Shown piece after piece: positions 55,186 to 64,000 of a stretch of DNA of 64,000 bases. Each line of letters starts with the position of its first letter. Within the stretch, counting starts at the first letter, position 1. Location of the stretch: assembly GCA_946122785.1 (NCBI GenBank), contig CAMGYJ010000004.1:12856150-12920149 (forward strand). The letters run 5' to 3'. Under the pieces are notes generated by a model. That model had not been told where the DNA came from. It was given only the letters and a program-made list of their open reading frames with translations, and did no database searches. This DNA is from Linum tenue (Eukaryota; Streptophyta; Magnoliopsida; Malpighiales; Linaceae). The translations under genes were made by a program, and so were the position numbers.

Positions 55186-55272
55186 CTTCTCTCGACTGGA
55201 TGTGGCATCTCCGGGGAGAAAATGAGTCCACAATGTTAAGTAGAAAAAATGCCTTCTCAACTTCATCGCCGG
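55186..55272. promoter_or_regulatory. Conserved upstream block U, copy 4, without a gene
   Basis: It carries CGACTGGATGTGGCATCTC, AGAAAATGAGTCCACAAT and AGTAGAAAAAATG. No DUF26-like ORF follows on the minus strand before 53401; a hAT element sits where a gene would be expected. I read it as the left-over promoter of a lost family member. Confidence 0.5.
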
Positions 55273-55540
55273 CTAACTAACAGTTTTGAATGGAGAGGCT
55301 TAATTAAACGTAACTCATGACGTCTTTTTTAGTGGGATATTTTGTTTAATCAAATAGATCTATACAGAGAATTTATTCAATGCAATAGCTAGGGAGTCCT
55401 CCAAGTAACCAACTAAAATATAGCAAATTTATTGTTTTTTTAATTAAATTTATGAAATAGGCAAATGTCTCTAAAATAAAATAAGTTAACAGTCAATCTT
55501 CTAAAAAGTCATGTAACCTAACCTTATAAATCAACTAAAT

Positions 55541-56433
55541 TGTTAAGGGAAGCTCGTCAATGAGGAAAGAATCAACAAATCAAATCAAGACCAAGATGGA
55601 AAGTCTCAAAGAAGGAAACCTGGAGCTAAATCACAGCAATTCAAACATCAATCAGACAACGACTACTTTGAAGAGAGCAGACTATATAACCATGAGGTTG
55701 AGAAATGTAGCAGCATGGTTTTCGGGCAAATCAAAAGAACAGAGTGCTTAGTGAAAAAAGTCAGACTTTTGATAGAAAACTGGGTTGCTAATCGGAGAGA
55801 ATAGCTAGTAGTGCTGAGTGAACAATCGGGGAGATTAGTTCTCAGCTTTGGGGTTAGGACGATAGGCAGGGAGCTGTTCATCCTAAACTTTGTCCTTGTA
55901 ATCACGATCAAGGCAACGATCTAGTAGATTCGTAGGAATCCTCAAGAGGAGTGGTTCCTACCGTGGATTAGTCGATATTGGGATTCTTTTCTCCCAATAT
56001 CGGATACCACGTAAAAACTGTGGCGCTGTGTCTGTGATCTTCAATTTCGAGCTGTGGTGTAGTCTCTGCTTGTGTGTTTGTTTTTCTTGTTCAGGTACAG
56101 GGAAATCGTCGAAGCAGGGAAGGGAACTCGATTGAAGAAGAGAAGCAGTAGACAGGCCTAAGGAAGTTTTGACAGGGCTTAAGCCCAGCTTACCAGAGAA
56201 CCAACAAGTGGGCTTCAAGCCCAAAGTTGCTTTAGCTAATTATATTTTTGTCTGGTGTTTATCGTTGATTATTTTCAATATTCATTTCGTGCACAAAATC
56301 GAAACACCTTCTCAGAACTGTGTTCCTTCACTCGATCACCAACTGTGTCGATTAGGGTTTTTGTAGGAAACAAAATTCTTCAGTTCAAGCGGAGAAGAAG
56401 AAGCTCGTTGGTCTCGAGCTCGACCCACTCACA
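55541..56433 (+). repeat. 5' LTR of the Sirevirus-like element (893 bp)
   Basis: It starts TGTTAAGGGAAGC and ends CCACTCACA, two bases before the primer-binding site. Its length equals the 3' LTR exactly. Confidence 0.95.
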
Positions 56434-56486
56434 CGTGGTATCAGAGCCCGGCTCCGGCATCAAAGGCGCAACCGTCTCCGGAGAAG

Positions 56487-58076
56487 ATGAGCTCGGGATC
56501 GACTGAAGGGATCTTCATGGCTGATGGGTTCTCACAAACCCGACCTCCGAGGTTTGAAGGCGTTCACTATGGCTATTGGAGAAATCGAATGGAGCTGTTT
56601 ATCGGATCAACTGATCCAGACCTATGGAACATCGTCCTGGATGGTCCTTTGGAAGTGAAGGAAGCTCGCGGCAACTGGACTGAGACGGACAAAAGGAACT
56701 TCCAGCTCAATTCGAAGGCTACAAACCTCATGTACTGCGCACTGGGACCAGAGGAGTATCACAGAGTGACTGGCTGCAAGTCTGCAAAGGAAATTTGGGA
56801 CAAATTGCAGATCGCACATGAGGGCACGTCTCATGTCAAGATTTAGAGGATCAACAGTCTTAAGCAAGAGTTCGAGTCATTCATTATGAAGCCTGAAGAG
56901 TCTATCAAGGAAATGAATGATCGATTCACAACGATTGTCAACAGCCTGAGAAACTTGGAGGTAGAATACGTCAGTGCCGATTTGGTTCGCAAGGTTCTTT
57001 GGGCACTTCCAAAGAAATGGACGCCAAAGGTCACTGCAATTGAGGAATCCAAGGACCTCACCAAACTCAGCCTGGATGAACTAATTGGTTCCCTGATTAC
57101 TCACGAAGACAAGTTGAGAAGAGAAGAACTCGAGGAAACCAAGAAAGAAAAGAAGGGGATAGCATTCAAAGTCACCACTCAAGAAGATGAATTAGACTGC
57201 TTGGATGAAATGGAAGATGAGGAACTTGCTATGCTAAGCAAGCATGTGGCGAAGCTTCTCAAATTTCGAAGAGAAAAGAAACGAGGGGGATTTCCAAACA
57301 GATCGAGGGATGGTGAAGCTGACAGAGAAAGCAACAAAGGCGGAAGACAGGGATTTAGAAATCGGAAGGAAGGAACGAGCAATGAGAAATCTCAGTCTCA
57401 AGCTGGCTGCTTCAAATGTGGGAAGACAGGGCATCTTAAAGCCGAATGTCCACTGGGCAAAAAGGAACGAGCGTTTGCAGCAACTTGGAGCTGCAGCGAG
57501 GAGGATGAAGACGATGATGACGTCACTCCAAAGTTCAGTGCATACATGGCCATTGACCAGCTTGACGAGGAAGAATCCCAGGTAAATGACTACTACTCAG
57601 ACTCTAGTAATGAAGATGAAATGCTTGATGAAACTATTAGAAACATTCAGAACGAGTTTGTAACTGTGAAAAACAAGTACATCTTAATTAAAGCCAGTCA
57701 TGAGAACCTACAAAATGAACTTGAGCAAATGAAAAATGAAAAGACTAGAACAGAACTCAGGGTTCAGAATCTAGTAAATGAAAACAGTAGGTTGAAAGAA
57801 CAAGTTGAGTCTGCTAAAGCAGAACTATCTCAGATAAAAGGAAAGATTAAAACAAAAGTAGTCTGGTCAAGAAAATCAGAAATTCATAAAAACCATGAAT
57901 GCTTCTACTGTCACCAAACTGGTCACTACATAGCAAATTGTAGAAAACGTATTTGTAAAGAAAACAGAATAAAGCAACATGGGAGCAAATGTTTAGAACA
58001 TTCACATAACAACTACACTAACTTAATTCACTCCAGAAAAGTTCCCAAGCTAGTCTGGATTCCCAAAACTAAGTAA
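56487..58076 (+). pseudogene. Sirevirus-like gag with one in-frame stop
   Basis: ATG 56487 opens PPRFEGVHYGYWRNRMELF, the usual gag start. After SHVKI a TAG stop (56844-56846) interrupts, and the same frame goes on to 58076. The second part has the UBN2-like gag (KPEESIKEMNDRFTTIVNSL), a knuckle CFKCGKTGHLKAEC (57408-57449), an acidic stretch, a long coiled coil (57650-57850) and a second knuckle CFYCHQTGHYIANC (57900-57941). It makes the particle shell in active copies. The frame stops at 58074-58076, where pol opens in the -1 frame. Confidence 0.9.
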
Positions 58077-58087
58077 GTGTACTTATC

Positions 58088-61000
58088 TTGCAGACCTGTC
58101 TCCAAGTGGGCATGGAGGGCAGCGTTTGGATACTTGATAGTGGGTGCTCACACCACATGACTGGTAATAAAAATCTCTTCTCAAAACTAACTCTTGAAAA
58201 CAAAGGAAAAGTCTTCTTTGGGGATAACTTTAGCACTGAAATACTAGGAAAAGGCACTGTAGGAACTGTTCCTTCTATAAGTAATGTGCTGCTAGTAAAA
58301 GACTTGAAGCACAATCTCTTATCTATTGGACAGCTCTGTGGAAATGAAAACAGGGTGGTTTTTGAACAAAACAAATGTTTTGTAGAAAATATAATAAGTA
58401 AAAAACTCATACTAACTGGTAACCGAAAAGGAAAGCTGTTTTCAATAAATCTTGAAGACAAGGCGGCTTTCAATGAGACATGCCTTGTCTCGATTGATAA
58501 AAATGATCAATTTGAATGGCACAGAAGACTAGGTCACATAAGTATTGGAATTTTGTCAAAATTGGTTAACTTGGGAATAGTTAGAGGAATTCCAAAACTC
58601 CTTAGCAAAAAGGAATTCTTCTGTGATGCTTGTGCTAAAGGAAAACATTCTAGGTCTTCTTTTAAAACCAAACAGGTCATTTCTACCTCTAGACCATTAG
58701 AACTTCTTCATCTAGATTTGTTTGGTCCCAGTAATGTTAAAAGTCTTGGGGGAAAGCACTATGCTTTTGTAATTGTAGATGATTACTCACGGTTTACTTG
58801 GGTACTGTTCCTAGGTTCAAAGGATGAGGCTTATCAATACTTCAAAAACTTTGTTAATCGTGTAGAAAATGAAAAACAATTAAAGATAGGAAGCATAAGA
58901 AGTGATCATGGTGGTGAGTTTGTGTCTGAAAAATTTGAGGCGTTCTGTAATAAAAAGGGGATAACTCACAACTTCTCTGCACCCAGAACTCCACAACAGA
59001 ACGGGGTGGTAGAAAGGAAGAACAGAACCTTAATTGATATAGCACGAACAATGCTAAATGATTATGGAACTGCAAAACAATTCTGGGCAGAGGCAATCAA
59101 TACTGCTTGCTATGTCACAAACAGAGCTCTTATCAGATCTAAGCTTAATAAGACACCTTATGAACTCTGGAAAGACAGAAAACCAAATTTAAGTTACTTT
59201 CATCCTTTTGGATGCAAGTGTTTCACCTTAAACACCAAGGATCACTTAGGAAAATTCGACTCAAAGTCAGATGAATCTATTTTCCTTGGTTATGCTACTA
59301 ACAACAGGGCTTATCGAGTGTTTAATAAACGGACTCTCAAGGTTGAGGAGTCCGTCCATGTGATATTTGATGAAACATTGACTAAGTGTGCAGATAGTGT
59401 CGATGAGGATGATGATTTAGGGTTGGGAACAGTTCACACAAGCCAGGAAACTTCTGAGGTTCAGGAAACAGAAGATGTACCTTCAGATGAAGGTGAGAAA
59501 ATGAAAGAGAAGGACAGCAACCCTCAGGCACCACCTCATATAGCTCGACGGCATCCCCCATCTCTCGTCATTGGAGGCTTTAGTCGAGGTATGCTCATTC
59601 GTTCTAAGTCATATGCTGAACACACTGCCTTTGTAGCTCAATTTGAACCTAAGTGCGTTGAGGATGCAATAAATGATGAGTACTGGTCAGCAGCTATGCA
59701 TGATGAAATGAATCAGTTTGCTAGGACTCATGTTTGGGACTTAGTTCCTAGACCTAAGGACAGAATAATCATTGGTACCAAATGGATTTTTCGAAATAAA
59801 ACTGATGAACTTGGAATCATAATTAGAAACAAAGCTAGATTAGTAGCTCAAGGCTACTGTCAGGAAGAAGGGGTAGACTTTGAAGAAACTTTTGCACCTG
59901 TAGCCAGGTTAGAAGCCATACGTCTTTTGTGTGCTTTTGCTGCCTCTAAAAGCTTTAAGTTGTATCAAATGGACGTCAAAAGCGCGTTTTTAAATGGTGA
60001 GATAAAAGAAGAGGTGTATGTCTCTCAACCTCCTGGGTTTGAGGACTCAGAACACCCTGATTATGTGTTTAAACTGAATAAGGCGTTGTATGGACTCAAG
60101 CAGGCTCCTAGAGCCTGGTATGAGAAGCTAAGCAACTTCCTAATTGAAAAAGGCTTTCATCGTGGACAAGTTGATAAGACTTTGTTCATTAAAACTGAAA
60201 AAGAACACACCCTGCTTGTTCAAGTATATGTCGACGACATAATCTTTGGCTCTACAAGTCAAAAATTATGCTCTGAATTCGAAAATGACATGAAAAATGC
60301 GTTTGAAATGAGTCTTATGGGGGAATTAACTTACTTTCTTGGACTTCAAGTAAAACAAACCAGTCAGGGAATTTTCATTAGTCAGTCAAAATACTTGCAG
60401 AACATGCTAAAACGTTTTGATCTCAACAATCTAAAAGCTGCCTCAACTCCCATGGGATCTTCTGTTAAACTGTCTTCTGATGAATCTGGAAAAACAGTAG
60501 ACTGTAAGAAATTTCGTGGAATGATTGGTTCTCTCTTGTATCTCACTGCAAGTCGCCCTGACATTATGCATAGTGTGTGTGTGTGTGCACGATTTCAGGG
60601 CAACCCAAAGGAGAGTCATCTCTCTGCTATTAAACGAATTTTTCGTTATTTAGTAGGGACTCCCACTCTAGGTCTTTGGTACTCCAGTACATCCAGTTTA
60701 GATTTGATCAGTTACAGTGATTCTGATTATGCTGGATGTGTAGTTGATAGGAAGAGCACTTCAGGTGCTTGTCATTTTCTAGGTTCCTCTCTCGTGTCAT
60801 GGTTCAGCAAAAAGCAAAGCTCAGTGGCTCTATCTACTGCTGAAGCAGAGTATATTGCTGCTGGCTTTTGCTGTACTCAAGTCTTGTGGATGAAATACCA
60901 GCTTGAAGACTATGGTCTTAAGTTGGGATCTCTTCCTATCCTGTGTGACAACACCAGCGCAATTAACATGACCAAAAACCCGATCCAACACTCTAGAACC

Positions 61001-61189
61001 AAACATATAGAGGTTCGTTACCACTTTATCCGAGACCTGGTCCAAGAAGGAAAAATTCACCTAGAGTTTGTAGGTACTGATTCTCAGTGGGCTGATATAT
61101 TCACCAAACCCCTGTCCGTTGATAAATTCTTACCCATCAGACGCGAACTTGGCATGTTTACTCTAGAAGAAATTTTGGAAATTCGTTAG
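58088..61189 (+). CDS. Copia pol polyprotein (protease-integrase-RT-RNase H)
   Basis: One open frame of 1033 codons (the frame is open from 58073; there is no convincing ATG, so it is probably made as a fusion with gag). Protease: [13 protein letters not shown] near residue 14. Integrase zinc region: WHRRLGH and [11 protein letters not shown]. Core: [17 protein letters not shown] and [11 protein letters not shown], so the D,D,E set is present. Reverse transcriptase: [27 protein letters not shown] and YVDD at 714-717. RNase [27 protein letters not shown] and [11 protein letters not shown]. No stop or frameshift is seen, in keeping with a young element. Confidence 0.93.
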   Translation: MQTCLQVGMEGSVWILDSGCSHHMTGNKNLFSKLTLENKGKVFFGDNFSTEILGKGTVGTVPSISNVLLVKDLKHNLLSIGQLCGNENRVVFEQNKCFVENIISKKLILTGNRKGKLFSINLEDKAAFNETCLVSIDKNDQFEWHRRLGHISIGILSKLVNLGIVRGIPKLLSKKEFFCDACAKGKHSRSSFKTKQVISTSRPLELLHLDLFGPSNVKSLGGKHYAFVIVDDYSRFTWVLFLGSKDEAYQYFKNFVNRVENEKQLKIGSIRSDHGGEFVSEKFEAFCNKKGITHNFSAPRTPQQNGVVERKNRTLIDIARTMLNDYGTAKQFWAEAINTACYVTNRALIRSKLNKTPYELWKDRKPNLSYFHPFGCKCFTLNTKDHLGKFDSKSDESIFLGYATNNRAYRVFNKRTLKVEESVHVIFDETLTKCADSVDEDDDLGLGTVHTSQETSEVQETEDVPSDEGEKMKEKDSNPQAPPHIARRHPPSLVIGGFSRGMLIRSKSYAEHTAFVAQFEPKCVEDAINDEYWSAAMHDEMNQFARTHVWDLVPRPKDRIIIGTKWIFRNKTDELGIIIRNKARLVAQGYCQEEGVDFEETFAPVARLEAIRLLCAFAASKSFKLYQMDVKSAFLNGEIKEEVYVSQPPGFEDSEHPDYVFKLNKALYGLKQAPRAWYEKLSNFLIEKGFHRGQVDKTLFIKTEKEHTLLVQVYVDDIIFGSTSQKLCSEFENDMKNAFEMSLMGELTYFLGLQVKQTSQGIFISQSKYLQNMLKRFDLNNLKAASTPMGSSVKLSSDESGKTVDCKKFRGMIGSLLYLTASRPDIMHSVCVCARFQGNPKESHLSAIKRIFRYLVGTPTLGLWYSSTSSLDLISYSDSDYAGCVVDRKSTSGACHFLGSSLVSWFSKKQSSVALSTAEAEYIAAGFCCTQVLWMKYQLEDYGLKLGSLPILCDNTSAINMTKNPIQHSRTKHIEVRYHFIRDLVQEGKIHLEFVGTDSQWADIFTKPLSVDKFLPIRRELGMFTLEEILEIR

Positions 61190-61423
61190 GATTCTGTGAC
61201 CTCTCACCTTCCTTAAATTCTTCTAAAGAGTGTCAAATCAAGCTACTATCTTCTCTGTCCCGGATAATCAGCAGTCATCTGTCGGATATCCAATGAATAC
61301 ATCAATCAAGAGTGATTCACTTGCCCTACCCATCCACTTAGAGACTCTATAAATTCTGAAGGATTCAGCCGACAAGCCACACTCTCAAACGCCTTACTAT
61401 ACAGACCTCTCTCAAAACACACC

Positions 61424-62479
61424 ATGTCCTTTAACAATGCTCAGCTCCGCCCTATTTATCCATCCTTTACCATCTCTCCTACAGCCTTCTCCAAGTATGA
61501 CATGGATATCCCATCCCTAGTGGTTGGGTTAGGATGGAGTTCGTTGACTGAGGATCAACGGTTTCTTCATTGTCCTGAAGCAGTGAGGCTCTTCTACGTG
61601 AATATTCGTCGTGACTGTGGACCTGAGCCACAATCCTTCACCACCATGGTCTATGACCATGAAATCACTGTCACACCTACCTTACTTGCCTCGGTCCTTT
61701 CTCTACCTCACTCTGGGATTCACGCCAGCTACGAGAGTGATTTTGTTGAACATGGGTTCGACTTCTGTACTGCTCTTGACGGAGTGACCAGGGATATTGG
61801 CAGAGCCTTCCCCACTCGACTCTCCGCTGGTCGTCTTCCTGACGACCTCAAGGTCCTTCATTTCTTCATTACTCGATGTTTTCTTCCCAGAGATGTTGAC
61901 AGTGCTGGTCTTCTCCACTCTGATGATCTCTGGATTCTGAGTAATGCTTGTGCTCGCCAACCAATCAGCTATGCATCATTAATGTTCTCTCACATACTCA
62001 AGTTTGGCGGTGGCGGTTACAATGGTGCTCTACCCTTTGGACCTCCCATTACTCGCTATCTGCATCGCTTAGGGATAGATCTCCGGGATAAGGTGGCTGT
62101 GTGCAACGTTCATGAGGACTTGCGTCCCAATCATGTTCTCGTTCGCCTTGATGCCGACGTGGGCCGCCGTAAGCTCGTCTCTGGCTCAGGGGGAGACACT
62201 GCCCACTGCCCCATTTTCTCTCCTGCTGATCCCATCCCTGACAGCCTTCTTCCCGCTCTAACTCAAGCTGCTGTCTCAGCTATAGATGGTGAGGTCAAAC
62301 AAAGAAGGGAAACTGGTAGTGGAAAGACTACTAGTCTCCTGGTCTGCAAAGAACGGTTGGAACTCATGGAGTTTGATGAAGCAAGGCCTGCTCCAGACGA
62401 CTTTGACCCAATCACTCCTGACTCGAGCTCTGATGATGAAATCTCAGACTATGAGTCACCTCCTGGTTATCCTTTCTAG
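61424..62479 (+). CDS. Extra ORF at the Sirevirus envelope-like position (351 aa)
   Basis: An intact ORF starts 234 bp after pol. Residues 48-110 (EAVRLFYVNIRR, MVYDHEITVTPTLLASVLSL) resemble the putative plant transposon protein domain (Transposase_32) that I know from plant retroelements. A central HFFITRCFLP and PISYASLMFSHILKFGGGG follow, and the C-terminus is acidic (PDSSSDDEISDYESP). I see no signal peptide and no clear transmembrane helix, so an envelope function is not supported by the sequence. The role in the element is unknown. Confidence 0.75.
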   Translation: MSFNNAQLRPIYPSFTISPTAFSKYDMDIPSLVVGLGWSSLTEDQRFLHCPEAVRLFYVNIRRDCGPEPQSFTTMVYDHEITVTPTLLASVLSLPHSGIHASYESDFVEHGFDFCTALDGVTRDIGRAFPTRLSAGRLPDDLKVLHFFITRCFLPRDVDSAGLLHSDDLWILSNACARQPISYASLMFSHILKFGGGGYNGALPFGPPITRYLHRLGIDLRDKVAVCNVHEDLRPNHVLVRLDADVGRRKLVSGSGGDTAHCPIFSPADPIPDSLLPALTQAAVSAIDGEVKQRRETGSGKTTSLLVCKERLELMEFDEARPAPDDFDPITPDSSSDDEISDYESPPGYPF

Positions 62480-62495
62480 AGATTCAATGGTGGTA

Positions 62496-62785
62496 CTTAG
62501 GGGGAGTCACAAGCTGACTAGGGAAGTCTGGTAGTTCGTTTAAGTCTGTGTTTGAATGGAGTCAGTATTGAGTCAGTGTTCTTATTGATGTTCTTGTTGA
62601 TCGATTGTTGATTTGAATTTCGAAGCTTGTAGTTCGGTTGAAATAATTAATCAGGAATAAAAACTTCCCTTGTCACATTGGCCAGCACTTTTGCATAAGA
62701 ACAGACTGCACCAAAAGTTTGTTGAGTGTGTGCAGGAAAGAAACCAGTGCAGTGGGAAGAGCCATTGACAAGCTTAGGGGGAGCA
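62496..62785 (+). promoter_or_regulatory. Two polypurine tracts before the 3' LTR
   Basis: CTTAGGGGGAG occurs at 62496-62506, just after the extra ORF, and again at 62773-62783, directly at the LTR. The second primes plus-strand DNA synthesis. Extra upstream copies are a known Sirevirus trait. Confidence 0.75.
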
Positions 62786-63678
62786 TGTTATGGGAAGCTC
62801 GTCAATGAGGAAAGAATCAACAAATCAAATCAAGACCAAGATGGAAAGTCTCAAAGAAGGAAACCTGGAGCTAAATCACAGCAATTCAAACATCAATCAG
62901 ACAACGACTACTTTGAAGAGAGCAGACTATATAACCATGAGGTTGAGAAATGTAGCAGCATGGTTTTCGGGCAAATCAAAAGAACAGAGTGCTTAGTGAA
63001 AAAAGTCAGACTTTTGATAGAAAACTGGGTTGCTAATCGGAGAGAATAGCTAGTAGTGCTGAGTGAACAATCGGGGAGATTAGTTCTCAGCTTTGGGGTT
63101 AGGACGATAGGCAGGGAGCTGTTCATCCTAAACTCTGTCCTTGTAATCACGATCAAGGCAACGATCTAGTAGATTCGTAGGAATCCTCAAGAGGAGTGGT
63201 TCCTACCGTGGATTAGTCGATATTGGGATTCTTTTCTCCCAATATCGGATACCACGTAAAAACTGTGGCGTTGTGTCTGTGATCTTCAATTTCGAGCTGT
63301 GGTGTAGTCTCTGCTTGTGTGTTTGTTTTTCTTGTTCAGGTACAGGGAAATCGTCGAAGCAGGGAAGGGAACTCGATTGAAGAAGAGAAGCAGTAGACAG
63401 GCCTAAGGAAGTTTTGACAGGGCTTAAGCCCAGCTTACCAGAGAACCAACAAGTGGGCTTCAAGCCCAAAGTTGCTTTAGCTAATTATATTTTCGTCTGG
63501 TGTTTATTGTTGATTATTTTCAATATTCATTTCGTGCACAAAATCGAAACACCTTCTCAGAACTGTGTTCCTTCACTCGATCACCAACTGTGTCGATTAG
63601 GGTTTTTGTAGGAAACAAAATTCTTCAGTTCAAGCGGAGAAGAAGAAGCTCGTTGGTCTCGCGCTCGACCCACTCACA
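62786..63678 (+). repeat. 3' LTR of the Sirevirus-like element (893 bp)
   Basis: It starts TGTTATGGGAAGC directly after the purine tract AGGGGGAGCA and ends CCACTCACA before TSD TAAAT. It differs from the 5' LTR at about six sites. Confidence 0.95.
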
Positions 63679-63683
63679 TAAAT

Positions 63684-64000
63684 GAGTTTTTCTAATAAAA
63701 AATATCTTCATCAATAGTTTTGGATTTTCAGTGGTGTATTACAGCTTATAAACTGAGTAGTTTACATGACTTTGTGGGAATACAATGATTATTCTTGAAA
63801 GTGACGTGCAAAATTTTATTTCAAAACATAAAAACAATCAATGGTCTAGTTACGTGTGATGCAAATTGATTGTAGGAATCCTCCAATAATATATGATAGA
63901 GTTTTGTGAGTTTTTCTTCATTTCAAATTTCCTGCAACGAGAGTGAAAGTAAAAAAGATATTTTTGTCTTTACAATTAATTATTTATCTCATATAAAAAA
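63684..64000. other. No gene seen
   Basis: AT-rich flank to the right of the Sirevirus-like element. No feature that I can support. Confidence 0.4.

Larger units (their letters stand above)
55541..63678 (+). mobile_element. Complete Sirevirus-like Ty1/Copia element, 8138 bp
   Basis: Two 893-bp LTRs differ at about six positions by eye, with a perfect 5-bp TSD TAAAT (55536-55540 and 63679-63683). The primer-binding site TGGTATCAGAGCC starts at 56436. The order is gag, pol (protease, integrase, reverse transcriptase, RNase H), an extra ORF, then two polypurine tracts. The long gag with coiled coil, the extra 3' ORF and the doubled CTTAGGGGGAG tract are features of the plant Sirevirus lineage. 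Near-identical LTRs mean a recent insertion. gag has an in-frame stop, so this copy may not be autonomous. Confidence 0.93.

Noticed and set aside
58074..58094. A possible mini-intron GTAAGT...TTGCAG of 21 nt at the gag-pol junction
   Set aside because: It is far below the minimal plant intron length, and its removal would not bring gag into the pol frame.
1..64000. CRISPR array, operon structure or bacterial-type system
   Set aside because: Spliced genes, snoRNAs and plant transposon families show this is nuclear plant DNA. The direct repeats present are minisatellites, LTRs or MITEs without unique spacers.

Overview
This window looks like nuclear DNA of a eudicot flowering plant. The two fully intact conserved genes have plant exon structures with GT-AG introns: a chloroplast peroxiredoxin Q and an AP2C-type protein phosphatase 2C. 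A snoRNA gene cluster sits behind a typical plant ribosome-biogenesis promoter. Almost everything else is plant transposable-element DNA or a small family of secreted DUF26-like genes. All homology calls come from reading motifs by eye; no database search was run, and the species cannot be named.

Layout. 1-9980: hAT-type MITEs, a gutted Copia element (2052-3524), a 5'-truncated LINE with perfect target-site duplications (5388-6350) and a second LINE tail. 9996-10917: a snoRNA cluster, with promoter, a U25-like box C/D RNA and two H/ACA RNAs. 11317-14933: peroxiredoxin Q (+) and PP2C (-), tail to tail. 15601-22874: a Mutator-type MITE, a hAT element, and a complete 4.7-kb non-autonomous LTR element with gag and an antisense ORF but no pol. 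23569-26735: two copies of one Mutator-type MITE, the second inside captured lectin-receptor-kinase fragments between long inverted repeats. 28588-35375: a run of MITEs sitting in (TA)n tracts, one broken by a CACTA element that itself holds a SINE.

35845-53401: four DUF26/ginkbilobin-like small secreted protein genes, all on the minus strand. The first is split by a 1.6-kb MITE carrying a 51-bp minisatellite. The other three are intact single-exon ORFs. Between them lie a hAT transposase relic, a LINE relic, a deleted Copia element (43914-47122), a Mutator-like element carrying a plant-mobile-domain pseudogene (47454-49495) and a 293-bp TRIM. 53536-54832: two more DNA elements. 55541-63678: a young, complete 8.1-kb Sirevirus-like Copia element with gag, pol and an extra ORF at the envelope-like position.

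How it works together. Functional content is probably limited to the snoRNA cluster (rRNA modification), peroxiredoxin Q (plastid peroxide removal), the PP2C (probable MAP-kinase phosphatase) and three DUF26 genes (probable apoplastic defence proteins). The DUF26 genes share a conserved upstream block, and two further copies of that block mark a duplicated locus that has been eroded by transposons. No wholly new system was proven. The best leads are the snoRNA cluster, the DUF26 cluster with its insertional break, the PMD-carrying Mutator element, and the minisatellite-bearing MITE family.
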